Origin: Pseudomonadota bacterium
GTDB taxonomy: Bacteria; Pseudomonadota; Gammaproteobacteria; Burkholderiales; Burkholderiaceae_B
Direction: 5' to 3'
Length of the DNA: 12,644 nucleotides
Assembly: GCA_023427945.1 (NCBI GenBank)
Contig: JAEYZR010000208.1
Location: 1-12,644, forward strand
Of the stretch, positions 12,055-12,644 are shown piece after piece (within the stretch, counting starts at the first letter, position 1; each line of letters opens with the position of its first letter). The position numbers and the translations under genes were made by a program. Below the pieces are notes generated by a model. The model was not told where the DNA came from, did no database searches, and saw only the letters and a list, made by a program, of their open reading frames with translations.

Positions 12055-12644
12055 CCCATCCAGAAACACTGCTGATCGAACGTGAAGCAAGCATCGTGGT
12101 GCTGCGCATCCACCGCCCCTTGCGCCGTAATGCCCTGGATCCGGCAACGTACCAGGCACTGAGCGCCGCACTGCGCGAGGCAGATGCGGACACCAGCGTG
12201 AACGCTATCGTCCTGACCGGAAGCGAAGGCCATTTCACGGCTGGCAACGACTTGCAGGAGTTTCAGAGTCGTGGAGGTGGCGAAAGTGCCGGCATGGCGT
12301 TCTTGCGAACGCTGGTCAAAATCGAAACCCCTGTCGTTGCCGCAGTCGAAGGATATGCATTGGGCGTGGGGGTCACCCTGCTGCAGCATTGCGATTTCGT
12401 CTATGTCGCCCGCAACGCCACGCTGCGCCTGCCCTTTGTCAGCCTTGGCTTATGCCCCGAGGGTGCCTCAAGCCTGCTGCTCGCCCGATTTGTCGGGCAA
12501 CGCACCGCATCGGACTGGTTATTGTCGGGCCGCAGTGTTTCGGGCGAGCAGGCACACCAGGCAGGCTTCGCAACCGACGCCTGCGACCCAGGCAAGACAT
12601 TGGGCGCAGCCCTGGACATGGCGCGACACCTGACGACCCAACCC
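12051..12644 (+). CDS. Enoyl-CoA hydratase/isomerase family protein (3' end missing)
   Basis: The first 198 residues of a crotonase-fold enzyme, cut by the window end (family length about 255-270). Visible are RRNAL (25-29), the CoA/oxyanion loop HFTAGNDLQEF (61-71), and the second oxyanion loop VEGYALGVGVTLLQHCD (99-115). The active-site stretch is LPFVSLGLCPEGASS (127-141). In hydratases this stretch usually reads PGAGG; the PEG-SS form with Glu137 is typical of delta3-delta2-enoyl-CoA isomerases such as ECI2, and the first catalytic Glu of hydratases (PE before the LG) is Phe129 here. An isomerase-like role is therefore favoured. The start overlaps the upstream stop as ATGA, implying translational coupling. 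Confidence 0.88.
   Translation, partial: MTHPETLLIEREASIVVLRIHRPLRRNALDPATYQALSAALREADADTSVNAIVLTGSEGHFTAGNDLQEFQSRGGGESAGMAFLRTLVKIETPVVAAVEGYALGVGVTLLQHCDFVYVARNATLRLPFVSLGLCPEGASSLLLARFVGQRTASDWLLSGRSVSGEQAHQAGFATDACDPGKTLGAALDMARHLTTQP

Noticed and set aside
1..12644. Mobile elements, CRISPR arrays, phage or toxin-antitoxin genes
   Set aside because: No transposase, integrase, terminal inverted repeats with target duplications, or regularly spaced repeats were seen; the tRNA shows no duplicated 3' end within the window.

Overview
The window looks like chromosomal DNA of a GC-rich betaproteobacterium, most likely Alcaligenaceae/Burkholderiales (Bordetella/Achromobacter-like). The reasons are a metX-metW-ampG cluster, a class I gshA, a membrane-anchored dihaem cytochrome c5 and the general protein flavour. 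This placement is inference from remembered families, not from a search. No transposase, integrase, phage gene or CRISPR array was seen. Most of the window is ordinary core genome; the interest lies in RNA elements, start codons and small dyads.

Left part (1-5060): the 3' end of gdhA (NADP glutamate dehydrogenase) converges, with two bases between stop codons, on a minus-strand operon. In transcription order the operon is metX - metW - ampG-like MFS permease - TRIC/YicG-family membrane protein. Its junctions are tight: ATGA overlap, 12 nt, ATGCTGA overlap. The metX leader carries a convincing SAM-II riboswitch that embraces the metX Shine-Dalgarno site. The ampG-like gene has no in-frame ATG or GTG near the family N-terminus and probably starts at an ATT codon. 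Upstream lies an AEC-family transporter, also on the minus strand.

Middle part (5061-9430): a single-domain LuxR-type HTH protein (plus) overlaps tail to tail with a putative lipoprotein (minus). gshA (glutathione synthesis) follows on the plus strand, then a secreted lipocalin. A small exported protein (minus) diverges from an MliC-type lysozyme-inhibitor lipoprotein (plus) across a 347-bp gap holding a 35-bp tandem duplication and a perfect dyad.

Right part (9431-12644): a minus-strand tRNA with an Arg-type body but a CGG anticodon by its fold, with its own -10 box, a short pyrimidine-rich trailer and a terminator. Then come a dihaem cytochrome c5 preceded by a TATAAT box and a leader hairpin, a strong terminator, a nitronate monooxygenase-family gene, and an overlapping enoyl-CoA hydratase/isomerase gene cut by the window edge.

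Functional themes: methionine supply under SAM control (riboswitch, metX, metW); cell-wall recycling and envelope defence (AmpG, lipocalin, MliC); redox (gshA, cytochrome c5). No wholly new multi-gene system was found.
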